Assembly (NCBI RefSeq): GCF_013409935.1
Contig: NZ_JACCCO010000002.1
Location: forward strand, 744,001 to 808,000
DNA: 64,000 bases
Direction of reading: 5' to 3'
From: Streptosporangium sandarakinum
GTDB taxonomy: Bacteria > Actinomycetota > Actinomycetes > Streptosporangiales > Streptosporangiaceae
Below are positions 41,117 to 49,864 of the stretch, piece after piece. The notes below the pieces were generated by a model. It had not been told where the DNA came from. It ran no database searches and saw only the letters and a list, made by a program, of their open reading frames with translations. Both the position numbers and the translations under genes were made by a program. Numbering within the stretch: the stretch's first letter is position 1; each line of letters begins with the position of its first letter.

Positions 41117-43603
41117 TCAGGCGCGGTTGTGCTCGATGACCCAGGTGGCGACCTGGGTGCGTGAGGAGAACCCCAGCTTCGCCAGGATGTTGGCCACGTG
41201 CCGGGCCGCGGTCGCCGGGCTGATCACCAGCTCGTCGGCGATGGCCTTGTTGCTCAGGCCGCGGGCCACCAGCTCGGCGATCTCCCACTCGCGGCCGGTG
41301 AGGGTGGTCAGCGGGGCGGCCACCGGGCCGCGGGCGGCCGCCGGCGGCCCGGTGGCCTGCTCGCCGTCCGGCTCGTCGTCCTGGAGGGCGTAGCGGATCG
41401 CCTGCTCCTGCGTCATCTCCTGGCCGTGCGCCCAGAGCTGGGCGACGAGGGCGTCGCCGAGGCGGGTGCGGGCGGGCTGGAGCAGCTCCTCCATCCGGGC
41501 GCCGAACCCCGACGGCAGGAAGGCGCCGCACATCGAGCCGCGGATCGCGGCGGAGGCGCCCGCCAGCCGTACGGCCCGGCGGTCGTCCTCCTCGGCCAGC
41601 GCGAGCTGCGCGAGCGTCTCGATCCGCCGGGCGACGCCGAGCCGCTGGCCGGTGCCCAGGCACAGCCGCAGGCTCTCCACCAGCCGGACGCGGGCGGTCG
41701 CCAGGTCGCCCTGGGCGAGGGCTATCCGGCCCAGCCCCGACAGGCAGGTGATCGTCTGCCAGTGCGAGGTGATGTCCTGCAGCAGGTCGAGGGCCTGCTC
41801 GTAGTAGGCGCGGGCCTCGGCCAGGTCGCTGCGCAGCCAGGCGACCTGCGCCAGGCCGATGAGCGCGACCGGCTCGGCCCAGTGGTTGTCGAGCTCGTGG
41901 GCGATGGCCAGCGCCGCCTCGAACGACCGCTGCGACTCCTTGGCGCGGCCCTCCGACAGGGCGAGGGTCCCCTCCATGGAGCGGATCACCATCTCGTGCC
42001 AGGGGTCGTCCACCTTGCGCACGGCCTCCAGCGCCTCGTCGAGACAGGCCCTGGCCGCCTCCGGCCGCCGCTGGTAGATGGCCACCCAGGCCAGGATGGC
42101 GAGCGCCCCGCTCAGCGGCCCGTGCAGGCCCGTCGTCCGGCACAGCTCGGCGGCGGCGGCGCAGGCGACCTGCGCGGTGTCGGGGTCGCCCTGGCCGAAG
42201 GCCACCTGGCCGCGCAGCGCGAGGGCGTCGCCGCGCACCCGCGGGGACAGCAGCGCGGGCTCGGTCTCCAGCAGGCGGTCCAGCCACTCGTCGGCGGGGG
42301 TGAACCGGCCGCCGGCGATGGTCGGCCAGCGCAGCAGCACCAGCAGGCGCAGCGCGCTCTCGGGGTCACCGGTGTCGGCCGACCAGCGCACCGCCGCCCA
42401 GATGTTGGACTGCAGCTCGTCCAGCAGGACCAGTTGCGGGCAGATCTCCTCCCACGTGGGGCGGGGGTGGCGGACGATCAGCCGGTGGACCCGGTCGGCG
42501 ATGCCGACCATGTGGTCGCGGTGCCGCTGCCGCAGCGGGCCCTCCTCGCCGGAGGCGTCGAGCTGCTCGGCGGCGTACTGGCGGATCGTCTCCAGCATCC
42601 GGTAGCGCGTCTCGCCCGCGGCCGCCGCGTCGGCCAGCACCAGGGACTTGTCGACCAGGCCGCACAGCACGCTGAGGATGTCCTCGGCGCACAGCCCGTT
42701 TCCCGAACAGACCTGCTCGGCCATGTCGAGCGTCCAGCCGCCGGTGAAGACCGCGAGCCGCCGCAGCAGGATCCGCTCGGGCTCCTTGAGCTGCTGGTAG
42801 CTCCAGTCGACGGTGGCCCGGAGCGTCTGGTGCCTGGCTGGGGCGGTGCGGTCGCCGGCCGACAGCAGCCGGAAGCGGTCGCGGATGCGGGCGTGGATCT
42901 GCTCCACGGTCAGCGCCCGGCACAGGGCGGCGGCCAGCTCGATGGCGAGCGGCATCCCGTCGAGCGCCTCGCACAGACTGGCGATCTCCGCGGTGTTCTG
43001 GTCGGTCACGGCGAAGCCACGCGAGGCGGCGCCGGCCCGGTCGATGAACAGCCGTACGGCCTCGCTGCCCGCCGGGTTCTGGGCGTCCGCCCCGGGCAGC
43101 GAGAGCGGCGGCACCCGCCACACCGTCTCCCCCGCCACCCGCAGCGGCTCACGGCTGGTGGTGAGCACCCGCACCTCGGGGCAGACGGTGAGCACCATGC
43201 GGCAGAACCGGGCGCACTCCTCGATGAGGGACTCGCAGTTGTCGACGATGAGCAGCAGCCGCCGGTCGGCGAGGGCGTCGATCAGCGTCTCGGCCAGCGG
43301 GCGCGACGGTTCGGCGCCGACGCCGAGCGCGGCGGCCACCCGGGGCACGATCTGGTCGCCGGGCACCGCCTCGGCCAGCTCCACCAGCCACACGCCCCCC
43401 GGGAAACCGTCGGCCACCTGGGTGGCCACCCGGACCGCCAGCCTGCTCTTGCCGATGCCGCCCGCCCCGCACAGCGTCACCACCCGGGCGACGCCGAGCA
43501 GATGGGTGAGCTCCTCCACGTCGGCCTCGCGGCCGATGAAGGCGTTGGGTTCGAGGGGCAGGTTGCCCGCGGTGAGGGAGGAGTGCGCGGTGTCCTGTGT
43601 CAT
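41117..43603 (-). CDS. Large LuxR-type regulator with NB-ARC ATPase and TPR repeats
   Basis: An 828-aa transcriptional regulator: NB-ARC/AAA module at the N-terminus with FIGREADVEEL, Walker A TLCGAGGIGKSRLA, Walker B RRLLLIVDNCE and TTSREPL; helical/TPR region in the middle (residues about 380-690); C-terminal LuxR HTH LTGREWEIAELVARGLSNKAIADELVISPATAARHVANILAKLGFSSRTQVATWV. The layout is that of AfsR/MalT-like signal-transducing regulators without a BTAD domain. I chose ATG 43603 (MTQDTAHSS). Effector and targets are not evident from neighbours. Confidence 0.9.
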   Translation of the reverse strand: MTQDTAHSSLTAGNLPLEPNAFIGREADVEELTHLLGVARVVTLCGAGGIGKSRLAVRVATQVADGFPGGVWLVELAEAVPGDQIVPRVAAALGVGAEPSRPLAETLIDALADRRLLLIVDNCESLIEECARFCRMVLTVCPEVRVLTTSREPLRVAGETVWRVPPLSLPGADAQNPAGSEAVRLFIDRAGAASRGFAVTDQNTAEIASLCEALDGMPLAIELAAALCRALTVEQIHARIRDRFRLLSAGDRTAPARHQTLRATVDWSYQQLKEPERILLRRLAVFTGGWTLDMAEQVCSGNGLCAEDILSVLCGLVDKSLVLADAAAAGETRYRMLETIRQYAAEQLDASGEEGPLRQRHRDHMVGIADRVHRLIVRHPRPTWEEICPQLVLLDELQSNIWAAVRWSADTGDPESALRLLVLLRWPTIAGGRFTPADEWLDRLLETEPALLSPRVRGDALALRGQVAFGQGDPDTAQVACAAAAELCRTTGLHGPLSGALAILAWVAIYQRRPEAARACLDEALEAVRKVDDPWHEMVIRSMEGTLALSEGRAKESQRSFEAALAIAHELDNHWAEPVALIGLAQVAWLRSDLAEARAYYEQALDLLQDITSHWQTITCLSGLGRIALAQGDLATARVRLVESLRLCLGTGQRLGVARRIETLAQLALAEEDDRRAVRLAGASAAIRGSMCGAFLPSGFGARMEELLQPARTRLGDALVAQLWAHGQEMTQEQAIRYALQDDEPDGEQATGPPAAARGPVAAPLTTLTGREWEIAELVARGLSNKAIADELVISPATAARHVANILAKLGFSSRTQVATWVIEHNRA

Positions 43604-43959
43604 CGGCTCTTGGTCGCGGTGTCCTGGTCTCGGCGGTCGGTGGCATCCGGTGGTGCGTCGCGGGGCGGCCGTCACAGAAAGTGTGACACCAATTACCGTG
43701 CCGTGCCCAGGCTTAACACCATTTCGGATCTCCGGATCGCCTGGCCGTATCCCCGCGCCGTCCCCGCGTGAGGCCCGCGCGGTCGCCGGGGGACGCGGCC
43801 GATGAGGGGGACACCCTGGGGCGGGCCCGTATAACGGTCATCGCTCATATCCCGGCGGCGCGCCCGCATAACGGTCATCGCCCGCGCTCCCCCGGCGGGC
43901 TCACACGACGGCCGCCGGCCGCGCCCGACGCGCGGGCGCGGGCCCGCGCACCGGGCGGT
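43604..43959. promoter_or_regulatory. Upstream region of the LuxR/NB-ARC gene with inverted and direct repeats
   Basis: 356 bp. It contains GTCACA-GAAAG-TGTGAC, a perfect 6+6 inverted repeat (43671-43687) 68 bp before the start. A 19-bp direct repeat with one mismatch, CCCGTATAACGGTCATCGC / CCCGCATAACGGTCATCGC, lies at 43826 and 43863, starts 37 bp apart. These are candidate regulator sites. Confidence 0.5.
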
Positions 43960-45459
43960 CTACTCCCCCGGCCCGTTCCGTTCCCCCCGGCCGGGGGACG
44001 GAAGGACCGCGCGCATGACGGCCCTGGCGATCGGGGCCGCCACCTCGCCGCCGAATCCGCCGTGCTCCACGACGACCCCCACCGCGACCCTGGGGGCGTC
44101 GGCCGGGGCGAACCCGGTGAAGATCGCGTGGTCCTCGCGGGAGGCGGCGTTCTCTGCGGTGCCGGTCTTGGCGGCGACGTCGATCCCCGGAATCGCCGCC
44201 GCCGTGCCCGTACCGCCGGGCCGGGTGACGGCGATCATCATCGCGGTCAGCCGGTCGGCCTCGTCGGCGCTGAGGACCCGTCGATACCTCGACGGCTGGG
44301 CGTTGCCGATCACCGTGCCGTCGGCGAGGCGCACCTCCTCCACCAGGTAGGGGCGCATCAGCTCGCCGTTGCCGGCGATCGCGGCCGAGAACATCGCGAT
44401 CATCAGGGGGGTCGCCCGGGTGTCGAACTGCCCCAGCGCCGACATGGCGGTCTGCGCCCGGTTCATCCGCTCCGGGTAGACGCTCATGGCCACCGGCATG
44501 GGCACGGCGAGGTCGGCGGCGCCGAACCCGAACGCCTCGGCCTGCTCGCGCAGCGCGTTCTGGCCGAGATCCAGGCCGATCTTCGCGAACGGGGTGTTGC
44601 AGGAGACCTTGAAGGCGTAGGCCAGTGAGGGATGGCCGTCGCCGCAGGCCGCGCCGCCGGAGTTGCGCACGCGCACGCGGGTGCCGGGCAGGCGGAACGC
44701 GGCGGGCGCGCTGACGGCGGTGGCCGGGCCGTACCGCTCGGAGCTGAGCGCGGCGGCGGTCGTGACGACCTTGAAAGCCGAGCCGGGCGGGTAGGTCCGC
44801 TGGATCGCCCGGTTCAGCAGCGGCCGGCCGGGGGCCCTCTGCAGCCTCCGGTCGGCGGCGTCGAGCACGGCGGCGTCGAAGGTCGCGTACAGGTTCGGGT
44901 CGTAGGAGGGGTAGGAGGCCATGGCCAGGATCGCGCCGGTGTTCGGGTTGATCGCGACGACCGCCCCGGGCCGCCCGGTGGCGCGCAGCGCCCGGTAGGC
45001 CGCCCGCTGCGCGCGGTCGTCGAGGGTGAGCTTGAGGGTGGCCCCGCTGCGGATGCCGTCCATCAGCGAGCGCACCCTGACCTCGGGGTCGCTCCCGGAC
45101 AGGGCGGGGTCCTCGGCCGCCTCGATGCCGGAGGAGCCGTAGAGCGAGAGGTAGCCGGTCACCGGCGCGTAGAGGGGGCCCCGGGGGTAGACGCGCCGGT
45201 ACCGGTAGGTGCGGTCGCCGCTCCTGCGACTGGTGGCGATCACCGTCTCGTCGCGGAGCACGATGTCGCCCCGGGGACCGTCGAAACGCTCGATCATGCC
45301 GCGCCGGTTGCGGGGGTCCCCGGCGAGCCGGTCGGCCCGGAACGCCTGGATGTAGGTGGTGTTGACCAGCAGGGCGAGCAGCATCACCTCGCACGCCACG
45401 GCGACGCGCCCGAGCGGAGCGTTCATCCGCCGCGCGCGCTGCGTCGCCACGGCCCTCAT
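43960..45459 (-). CDS. pbpA: Penicillin-binding protein, PbpA-like transpeptidase
   Basis: A 499-aa class B PBP that cross-links peptidoglycan. An N-terminal membrane anchor (VAVACEVMLLALLVNTTYIQAF) precedes an NTF2-free dimerisation region of the PbpA/FtsI type (RGDIVLRDETVIATS) and the transpeptidase with SxxK in PPGSAFKVVT, SxN in KVSCNTPF and KTG in VAAKTGTAEN. The ATG at 45459 has GGGGAGG; an ATG 33 nt in is the alternative. pbpA is usually next to rodA/ftsW and pknAB; here it stands alone, so this is probably an extra paralog. Confidence 0.9.
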   Translation of the reverse strand: MRAVATQRARRMNAPLGRVAVACEVMLLALLVNTTYIQAFRADRLAGDPRNRRGMIERFDGPRGDIVLRDETVIATSRRSGDRTYRYRRVYPRGPLYAPVTGYLSLYGSSGIEAAEDPALSGSDPEVRVRSLMDGIRSGATLKLTLDDRAQRAAYRALRATGRPGAVVAINPNTGAILAMASYPSYDPNLYATFDAAVLDAADRRLQRAPGRPLLNRAIQRTYPPGSAFKVVTTAAALSSERYGPATAVSAPAAFRLPGTRVRVRNSGGAACGDGHPSLAYAFKVSCNTPFAKIGLDLGQNALREQAEAFGFGAADLAVPMPVAMSVYPERMNRAQTAMSALGQFDTRATPLMIAMFSAAIAGNGELMRPYLVEEVRLADGTVIGNAQPSRYRRVLSADEADRLTAMMIAVTRPGGTGTAAAIPGIDVAAKTGTAENAASREDHAIFTGFAPADAPRVAVGVVVEHGGFGGEVAAPIARAVMRAVLPSPGRGERNGPGE

Positions 45460-45616
45460 GGCCCTCCCCCCGGTCCCCTTTCCGGTCTAACAGGCAGACC
45501 GGAAAGGGGCCGCCGCACAGGGGCAAAGCGGCCGTACGGCTTACGGCCCGCCGCCGGGACCCGCTCCGCGGCTCCTCACCGGCTCTCCGTCGGGGGCGGG
45601 AAACGGCGGGACGGGC

Positions 45617-45979
45617 TCAGTCCACCACGGACCGGTAGTAAGCGATCTTGGCGCGGATGGCCCGCTGCCGTTCCTGGAGGGTGGCGATCTGCGCCTCCAC
45701 CCGCTCGTCGTGGGCCTCCAGCAGCGCGATGCGGTCGCGGACCGTGTGGTCGCCGGCCCTGGCCAGCTCCGCGAAACGGACCATCTCCGCGATCGGCATG
45801 CCGGTGTCGCGCAGGCAGCGCACCATGCCGAGCCAGCCGATGTCCTCCTCGGAGAACCTGCGCTGACCGGCCGCGTTGCGGCGGATCGACGACAGCAGCC
45901 CGATCCGCTCGTAGTAGCGCAGGGTGTCGAGGCTGAACCCGGTCTCCTCGACCACCTGACCCGGGGTGTACACGCTCAC
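45617..45979 (-). CDS. MerR-family regulator
   Basis: A 120-aa regulator: N-terminal winged HTH (VYTPGQVVEETGFSLDTLRYYERIGLL, then RRNAAGQRRFSEEDIGWLGMV) and a coiled-coil dimer helix (LLEAHDERVEAQIATLQERQRAIRAKIAYY). No metal-binding cysteines, so it senses an organic or stress signal. I chose the GTG at 45979 (MSVYTPG-like) because the predicted transcription start falls on it, giving a leaderless mRNA. It is divergent from an aldo/keto reductase, and each gene has its own operator. Confidence 0.88.
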   Translation of the reverse strand: MSVYTPGQVVEETGFSLDTLRYYERIGLLSSIRRNAAGQRRFSEEDIGWLGMVRCLRDTGMPIAEMVRFAELARAGDHTVRDRIALLEAHDERVEAQIATLQERQRAIRAKIAYYRSVVD

Positions 45980-45986
45980 GTCCGGC

Positions 45987-46017
45987 AGCATCCCACCTGG
46001 AGCGCACTCCAGGTCAA
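45987..46017 (-). promoter_or_regulatory. MerR operator/promoter for the merR gene
   Basis: Minus strand: -35 TTGACC (46017-46012), 19-bp spacer, -10 GATGCT (45992-45987). The spacer overlaps ACCTGGAG-CGCA-CTCCAGGT (45995-46014), an 8+8 inverted repeat. The start site predicted 7-8 nt downstream coincides with the GTG at 45979. Confidence 0.75.
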
Positions 46018-46032
46018 GGCCGGGAGCCGGAT

Positions 46033-46063
46033 TTGACCTGGAGCGCGCTCCAGGTCGCAGGGT
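46033..46063 (+). promoter_or_regulatory. MerR operator/promoter for the aldo/keto reductase gene
   Basis: Plus strand: -35 TTGACC (46033-46038), 19-bp spacer, -10 CAGGGT (46058-46063), overlapping the perfect 20-bp palindrome ACCTGGAGCGCGCTCCAGGT (46036-46055). The ATG at 46071 is 8 nt after the -10, suggesting leaderless transcription. Confidence 0.8.
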
Positions 46064-46070
46064 TGGGCCC

Positions 46071-47009
46071 ATGACACGGATCCCCTTCGCCCTGGGCACC
46101 ATTCCCTTCGGCACCGCCCTGGACGACCGGGCGACCTTCGCGATCCTCGACCGGTTCGCCGAGGCCGGCGGCACGATCCTGGACACCGCGAACAACTACC
46201 CGTTCTGGGTCGAGGGCGCGACCGGTGACGAGAGCGAGCTGGCCATCGGCCGCTGGCTGGCCGCGCGGGGCAACCGCGACCGGATCACGCTGAGCACCAA
46301 GTGCGGCGCGCGTCCCACCGTTCCGGGCGACCGTACCCTCGACTCGATCGAGGGCCTGTCCGCGGCCGTGATCCGCCCGGCCGTCGAGGGCAGCCTGCGC
46401 CGGCTCGGCACCGACCACGTCGACGTCTACTGGGCGCACGTGGAGGACCGGTCCGTGCCGCTGGAGGAGACGCTGGGCGCGTTCGCCGAGCTGGTCGAGG
46501 CGGGCAAGGTGCGGGAGATCGGCGCGAGCAACCTGCCGGCCTGGCGGCTGGAGCGCGCCCGCGCCGTGTCGGCGGCGCACGGCCGGCCGGCCTACACCCA
46601 CGTGCAGCTCCGTCACACCTACCTGCGGCCCCGTCCGGGGACGCGGGTGCCGGAGGGCGCGCACGTCCTGGTCCAGGACGACATGACGGACTACCTCCGC
46701 TCGGAGCCGGGCCTGACCCTGTGGGCCTACAACACGCTGATGGCCGGCGCCTACACCCGCCCCGACCGGCCGCTGCCGGAGGTCTACGACCACCCGGGCA
46801 CCGCCCGGGGACTCGCCGTGCTGCGCGAGGCCGCCGACGAGCTGGGCGTGACCGTCAACCAGGTGGTGCTGGCCTGGCTGATCGGCGGGGACGTCCCGAC
46901 GATCCCGATCGTCGGCGTGAGCTCCCTGTCCCAGCTCGACGAGGCGCTCGGCGCGGTGGACCTCAAGCTCGACGACGAGCTGCGCGCCCGCCTGGAGGCC
47001 GCACGCTGA
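46071..47009 (+). CDS. Aldo/keto reductase
   Basis: A 312-aa NADPH-dependent (beta/alpha)8 oxidoreductase: GTIPFGTALDD at the N-terminus, ILDTANNYPFW (catalytic Asp and Tyr region), STKCGARP (catalytic Lys), VDVYWAHVEDRSVPLEETLGAFAELVEAGKVREIGASN, and PIVGVSSLSQLDEALGAVD near the NADPH-binding end. Substrate unknown. It is the evident target of the adjacent MerR regulator through the 46036-46055 palindrome. Confidence 0.9.
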   Translation: MTRIPFALGTIPFGTALDDRATFAILDRFAEAGGTILDTANNYPFWVEGATGDESELAIGRWLAARGNRDRITLSTKCGARPTVPGDRTLDSIEGLSAAVIRPAVEGSLRRLGTDHVDVYWAHVEDRSVPLEETLGAFAELVEAGKVREIGASNLPAWRLERARAVSAAHGRPAYTHVQLRHTYLRPRPGTRVPEGAHVLVQDDMTDYLRSEPGLTLWAYNTLMAGAYTRPDRPLPEVYDHPGTARGLAVLREAADELGVTVNQVVLAWLIGGDVPTIPIVGVSSLSQLDEALGAVDLKLDDELRARLEAAR

Positions 47010-47102
47010 ACCGCCCGGACCCCGTACGGCACGCCGCCCGGTGAACGGGTGCGAGTCGGGCGGCCTCGGGGCCGGACGCGGCGGGCCGGGAGGGGCAGGC
47101 GG

Positions 47103-47759
47103 TCAGGTGCGGGGCAGGAGGCCCGCGAGATAGCGGCGGATCAGCAGTTTGCACTCGGCGACCAGGTCGGGGTCGCCGTCGGGCCGGGTGCGGAAGGCGA
47201 GCTTGAGGACGGCGTCGGCCGCCTCGACCGCGACGACGAGCGCGCGGTCGAGGCCCGGCCCGGCGGCGCCGCCCGCCTGCTCGACGACGAGGGCCCGGAG
47301 CCGGTCGGCCACGATGGCGTTGTTCTCCAGCGCCGCGTCGAGCATCCGCTCGGTCCCCCTGATCGCCGGGCCGCCGGGCGCGGACAGCACCTCGCCGAAG
47401 TCCACGATGCCGAACCCCGGCGTGGTGCGCTTCATGGCCACGAACTCGTCGACCGCCAGATCGGTCATCTCCGCCCAGTCCGACAGCGGGGCGGCCGACA
47501 GGCGGGCCACGATCCGGCCGAGGAAGGCGTCCAGGTTGCGCAGCGCGAGCGCGCGCACCAGCGCCTGCTTGTCGGAGAAGAACTGGTAGAAGGTCCCGAT
47601 CGGCACCCCGGCCCGGCGCGCGACCTCCTTGGTGGTCAGTGCCTCGTACCCCACCTCGTCCAGCAGCCGCGCGCACTCGTCGAGCATCCGCTCGACGCGT
47701 TCCGCGCTGCGCCGCTGGGCGGGGCGGCGGCGCAGCGTTCCCCCGGCGACGTTCGTCAT
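47103..47759 (-). CDS. TetR-family regulator
   Basis: A 218-aa repressor with N-terminal TetR HTH (ALTTKEVARRAGVPIGTFYQFFSDKQALVRALA) and a ligand domain of helices that I cannot assign to a ligand. The ATG at 47759 has ATGGAGCG; upstream in-frame codons overlap the divergent promoter. It is 71 bp from, and divergent to, the GH1 beta-glucosidase. Confidence 0.88.
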   Translation of the reverse strand: MTNVAGGTLRRRPAQRRSAERVERMLDECARLLDEVGYEALTTKEVARRAGVPIGTFYQFFSDKQALVRALALRNLDAFLGRIVARLSAAPLSDWAEMTDLAVDEFVAMKRTTPGFGIVDFGEVLSAPGGPAIRGTERMLDAALENNAIVADRLRALVVEQAGGAAGPGLDRALVVAVEAADAVLKLAFRTRPDGDPDLVAECKLLIRRYLAGLLPRT

Positions 47760-47798
47760 CGCTCCATCATCTCGCACACGGGGGGACCGACGGCTAAC

Positions 47799-47813
47799 AT
47801 GAGCCGGACTCAT
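47799..47813. promoter_or_regulatory. Candidate TetR operator
   Basis: ATGAGCCGGACTCAT is a 15-bp near-palindrome (one mismatched pair) in the 71-bp gap between the tetR and GH1 genes, 18 bp before the GH1 start. Confidence 0.45.
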
Positions 47814-47830
47814 ACCACTCGGAGGTCAGG

Positions 47831-49162
47831 ATGTTCCTTTGGGGTACGGCCACCGCTTCCTACCAGATCGAGGGGGCCGTCTCCGAGGACGGCCGGGGCG
47901 TCTCGGTCTGGGACACCTTCGCCGGCGAGCCCGGCCGCGTCCGGGACGGGCACACCGGCGAGGTCGCCTGTGACCACTACCACCGCTGGCCCGAGGACGT
48001 CGAGCTGATGGCCGGGCTGGGGGTGAACTCCTACCGCTTCTCCGTCGCCTGGCCCCGCGTCCAGCCCACGGGCTCCGGGCCGGTCAACCAGGCCGGCCTG
48101 GACTTCTACGACCGGCTGGTGGACGCCCTGTGCGCGAGGGACATCGTCCCGGCGGTCACGCTGTTCCACTGGGACCTGCCTCAGGAGCTGGAGGACCGCG
48201 GCGGCTGGCTGGACCGCGACACCGCCCACCGGTTCGCCGAGTACGCCGCGGTCGTGGCCGACCGGCTGGCCGACCGGGTGCCGATGTGGATCACCCTGAA
48301 CGAGCCGTTCGTGCACATGGTCTTCGGCTACGCCCTGGGGACCCACGCTCCCGGCAGGACCCTGCTCCTCGACGCGCTGCCGGTGGCCCACCACCAGCTC
48401 CTCGGGCACGGCCTGGCCACGGCGGCGCTGCGCGAGCGGGGCGCCGGCCGGGTGCTGATCACCAACAACTGCACCCCGGTCCGGGCGGCCTCCGCGGACC
48501 CGGCCGACGTGGCCGCCGCGCACGCCTACGACACGTTGCACAACCGCCTGTTCAACGATCCCGTACTTCTCGGGAAATATCCGGACATGTCGGCGTACGG
48601 CGTGCGCCTCGACTGCGTCCGGGACGGCGATCTCGACCTGATCTCCGCCCCGCTCGACGGCCTCGGGATCAACTACTACAACCCCACCCGGATCGCCGCC
48701 CCCTCCGGCGAGGGCCTGCCGTTCACCGACGCGGGGATCACCGGGTACCCCACCACCGCCTTCGGCTGGCCCGTCGTCCCCGACGGCCTGCGCGAGCTCC
48801 TGACCGGACTCAAGGCCCGGTACGGCGACGCCCTGCCGCCCGTCTACGTCACCGAGAACGGCTGCTCCCAGCACGACGAGCCGGGCCCGGACGGCACGGT
48901 CGACGACCGGGCCCGCATCGACTACCTCGACGGCCACATCGCGGCGCTGGACCGGGCGCGCGCCGAGGGCGTGGACGTGCGCGGCTACTACGTGTGGTCC
49001 CTGCTGGACAACTTCGAGTGGGCCGAGGGCTACCACCAGCGCTTCGGGCTGGTCCACGTCGACTTCGCCACCGGGCGGCGCACCCCGAAGGCGTCCTACC
49101 ACTGGCTCCGGGAGCGGCTGGCGGAGCGGACCGGAGCGGACGCCGGCCCCCGGGAACCCTGA
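47831..49162 (+). CDS. GH1 beta-glucosidase
   Basis: A 443-aa cytoplasmic retaining beta-glycosidase: FLWGTATASYQIEGA at the N-terminus, acid/base Glu158 in ITLNEPF, nucleophile Glu342 in YVTENGC, and the aglycone/substrate residues in WSLLDNFEWAEGY. It would release glucose from cellobiose or other beta-glucosides taken up by sugar transporters. The ATG at 47831 follows GGAGGT. A TetR gene, rather than the usual LacI-type cellobiose regulator, is divergent from it. Confidence 0.95.
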   Translation: MFLWGTATASYQIEGAVSEDGRGVSVWDTFAGEPGRVRDGHTGEVACDHYHRWPEDVELMAGLGVNSYRFSVAWPRVQPTGSGPVNQAGLDFYDRLVDALCARDIVPAVTLFHWDLPQELEDRGGWLDRDTAHRFAEYAAVVADRLADRVPMWITLNEPFVHMVFGYALGTHAPGRTLLLDALPVAHHQLLGHGLATAALRERGAGRVLITNNCTPVRAASADPADVAAAHAYDTLHNRLFNDPVLLGKYPDMSAYGVRLDCVRDGDLDLISAPLDGLGINYYNPTRIAAPSGEGLPFTDAGITGYPTTAFGWPVVPDGLRELLTGLKARYGDALPPVYVTENGCSQHDEPGPDGTVDDRARIDYLDGHIAALDRARAEGVDVRGYYVWSLLDNFEWAEGYHQRFGLVHVDFATGRRTPKASYHWLRERLAERTGADAGPREP

Positions 49163-49456
49163 CGGCGGTCCGCCGATCGGCCGTCCGGGCGCCCGGATGG
49201 CCGACCGGCGGACACGCGAAGGCCGGGCATCCGGGCACACGGACGCTCCAGAACCCGGACGCCCAGTTGTTTCAGGGTAAATATCCCTTTTTCTCTACCC
49301 GCAGGGGTGTTTTCTGTACGGCCCATGGCCGTTCGAGTAGGCTCCTTGATCACCGGTGCCGCGGGCGCGGGAGGCGTCCCGTGAAGGCCACCGGGAAGGG
49401 GGCCGGGCGAAACCGCGCCGCCGCGTACGCCCCGGACGGTCGTGTGGAGGTGCATC

Positions 49457-49855
49457 ATGGCGGATCCAGACAAGCGTCTGGCCGAGGACCACAGCTGGCT
49501 GGAGTCCCAGTGGCCCGGGCTGGAGGTCAAGAAGGACCAGACCGAGCACAACCCCACAAAGATCAAGAATTGTGTGACGGAGCTCCAGGACATCCTGGAG
49601 CGCATGCAGGGCAGCGAGAAGGGCTCGTTCGGCACCGTTTCGGCCAAGACGAACGTCATGACGCTGAGCGCCCTGGCCAAGGACTGGCCGGCGGGCAAGG
49701 CCCTCGGTGAGACCCTGGAGAACGGCAACCGGGAGTTCACCCAGGTGTACCAGGAGGTCATCCAGAAGCTCCAGGCCGCCATCCTGCTGCTCCAGAGCGG
49801 GGCCGGCACCTATGACGGCGCCGGCCTCGCCAATGGCGGAACGAAGAGCGTCTAG
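49457..49855 (+). CDS. WXG100/EspC-like small T7SS substrate candidate
   Basis: A 132-aa helical protein without a Sec signal. Two long helices flank a turn LAKDWPAGKALG, and the end reads NREFTQVYQEVIQKLQAAILLLQSGAGTYDGA, the pattern of actinobacterial EspC/WXG100-like type VII secretion substrates. It starts at ATG 49457 after GTGGAGG and ends 9 bp before the next gene, with which it probably forms a dimeric secreted pair. No ESX secretion machinery is present in the window. Confidence 0.65.
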   Translation: MADPDKRLAEDHSWLESQWPGLEVKKDQTEHNPTKIKNCVTELQDILERMQGSEKGSFGTVSAKTNVMTLSALAKDWPAGKALGETLENGNREFTQVYQEVIQKLQAAILLLQSGAGTYDGAGLANGGTKSV

Positions 49856-49864
49856 GAGACCGGG

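Noticed and set aside
43960-45459. Part of a cell-division cluster (pbpA-rodA-pknAB)
   Set aside because: None of the expected neighbours is present on either side.
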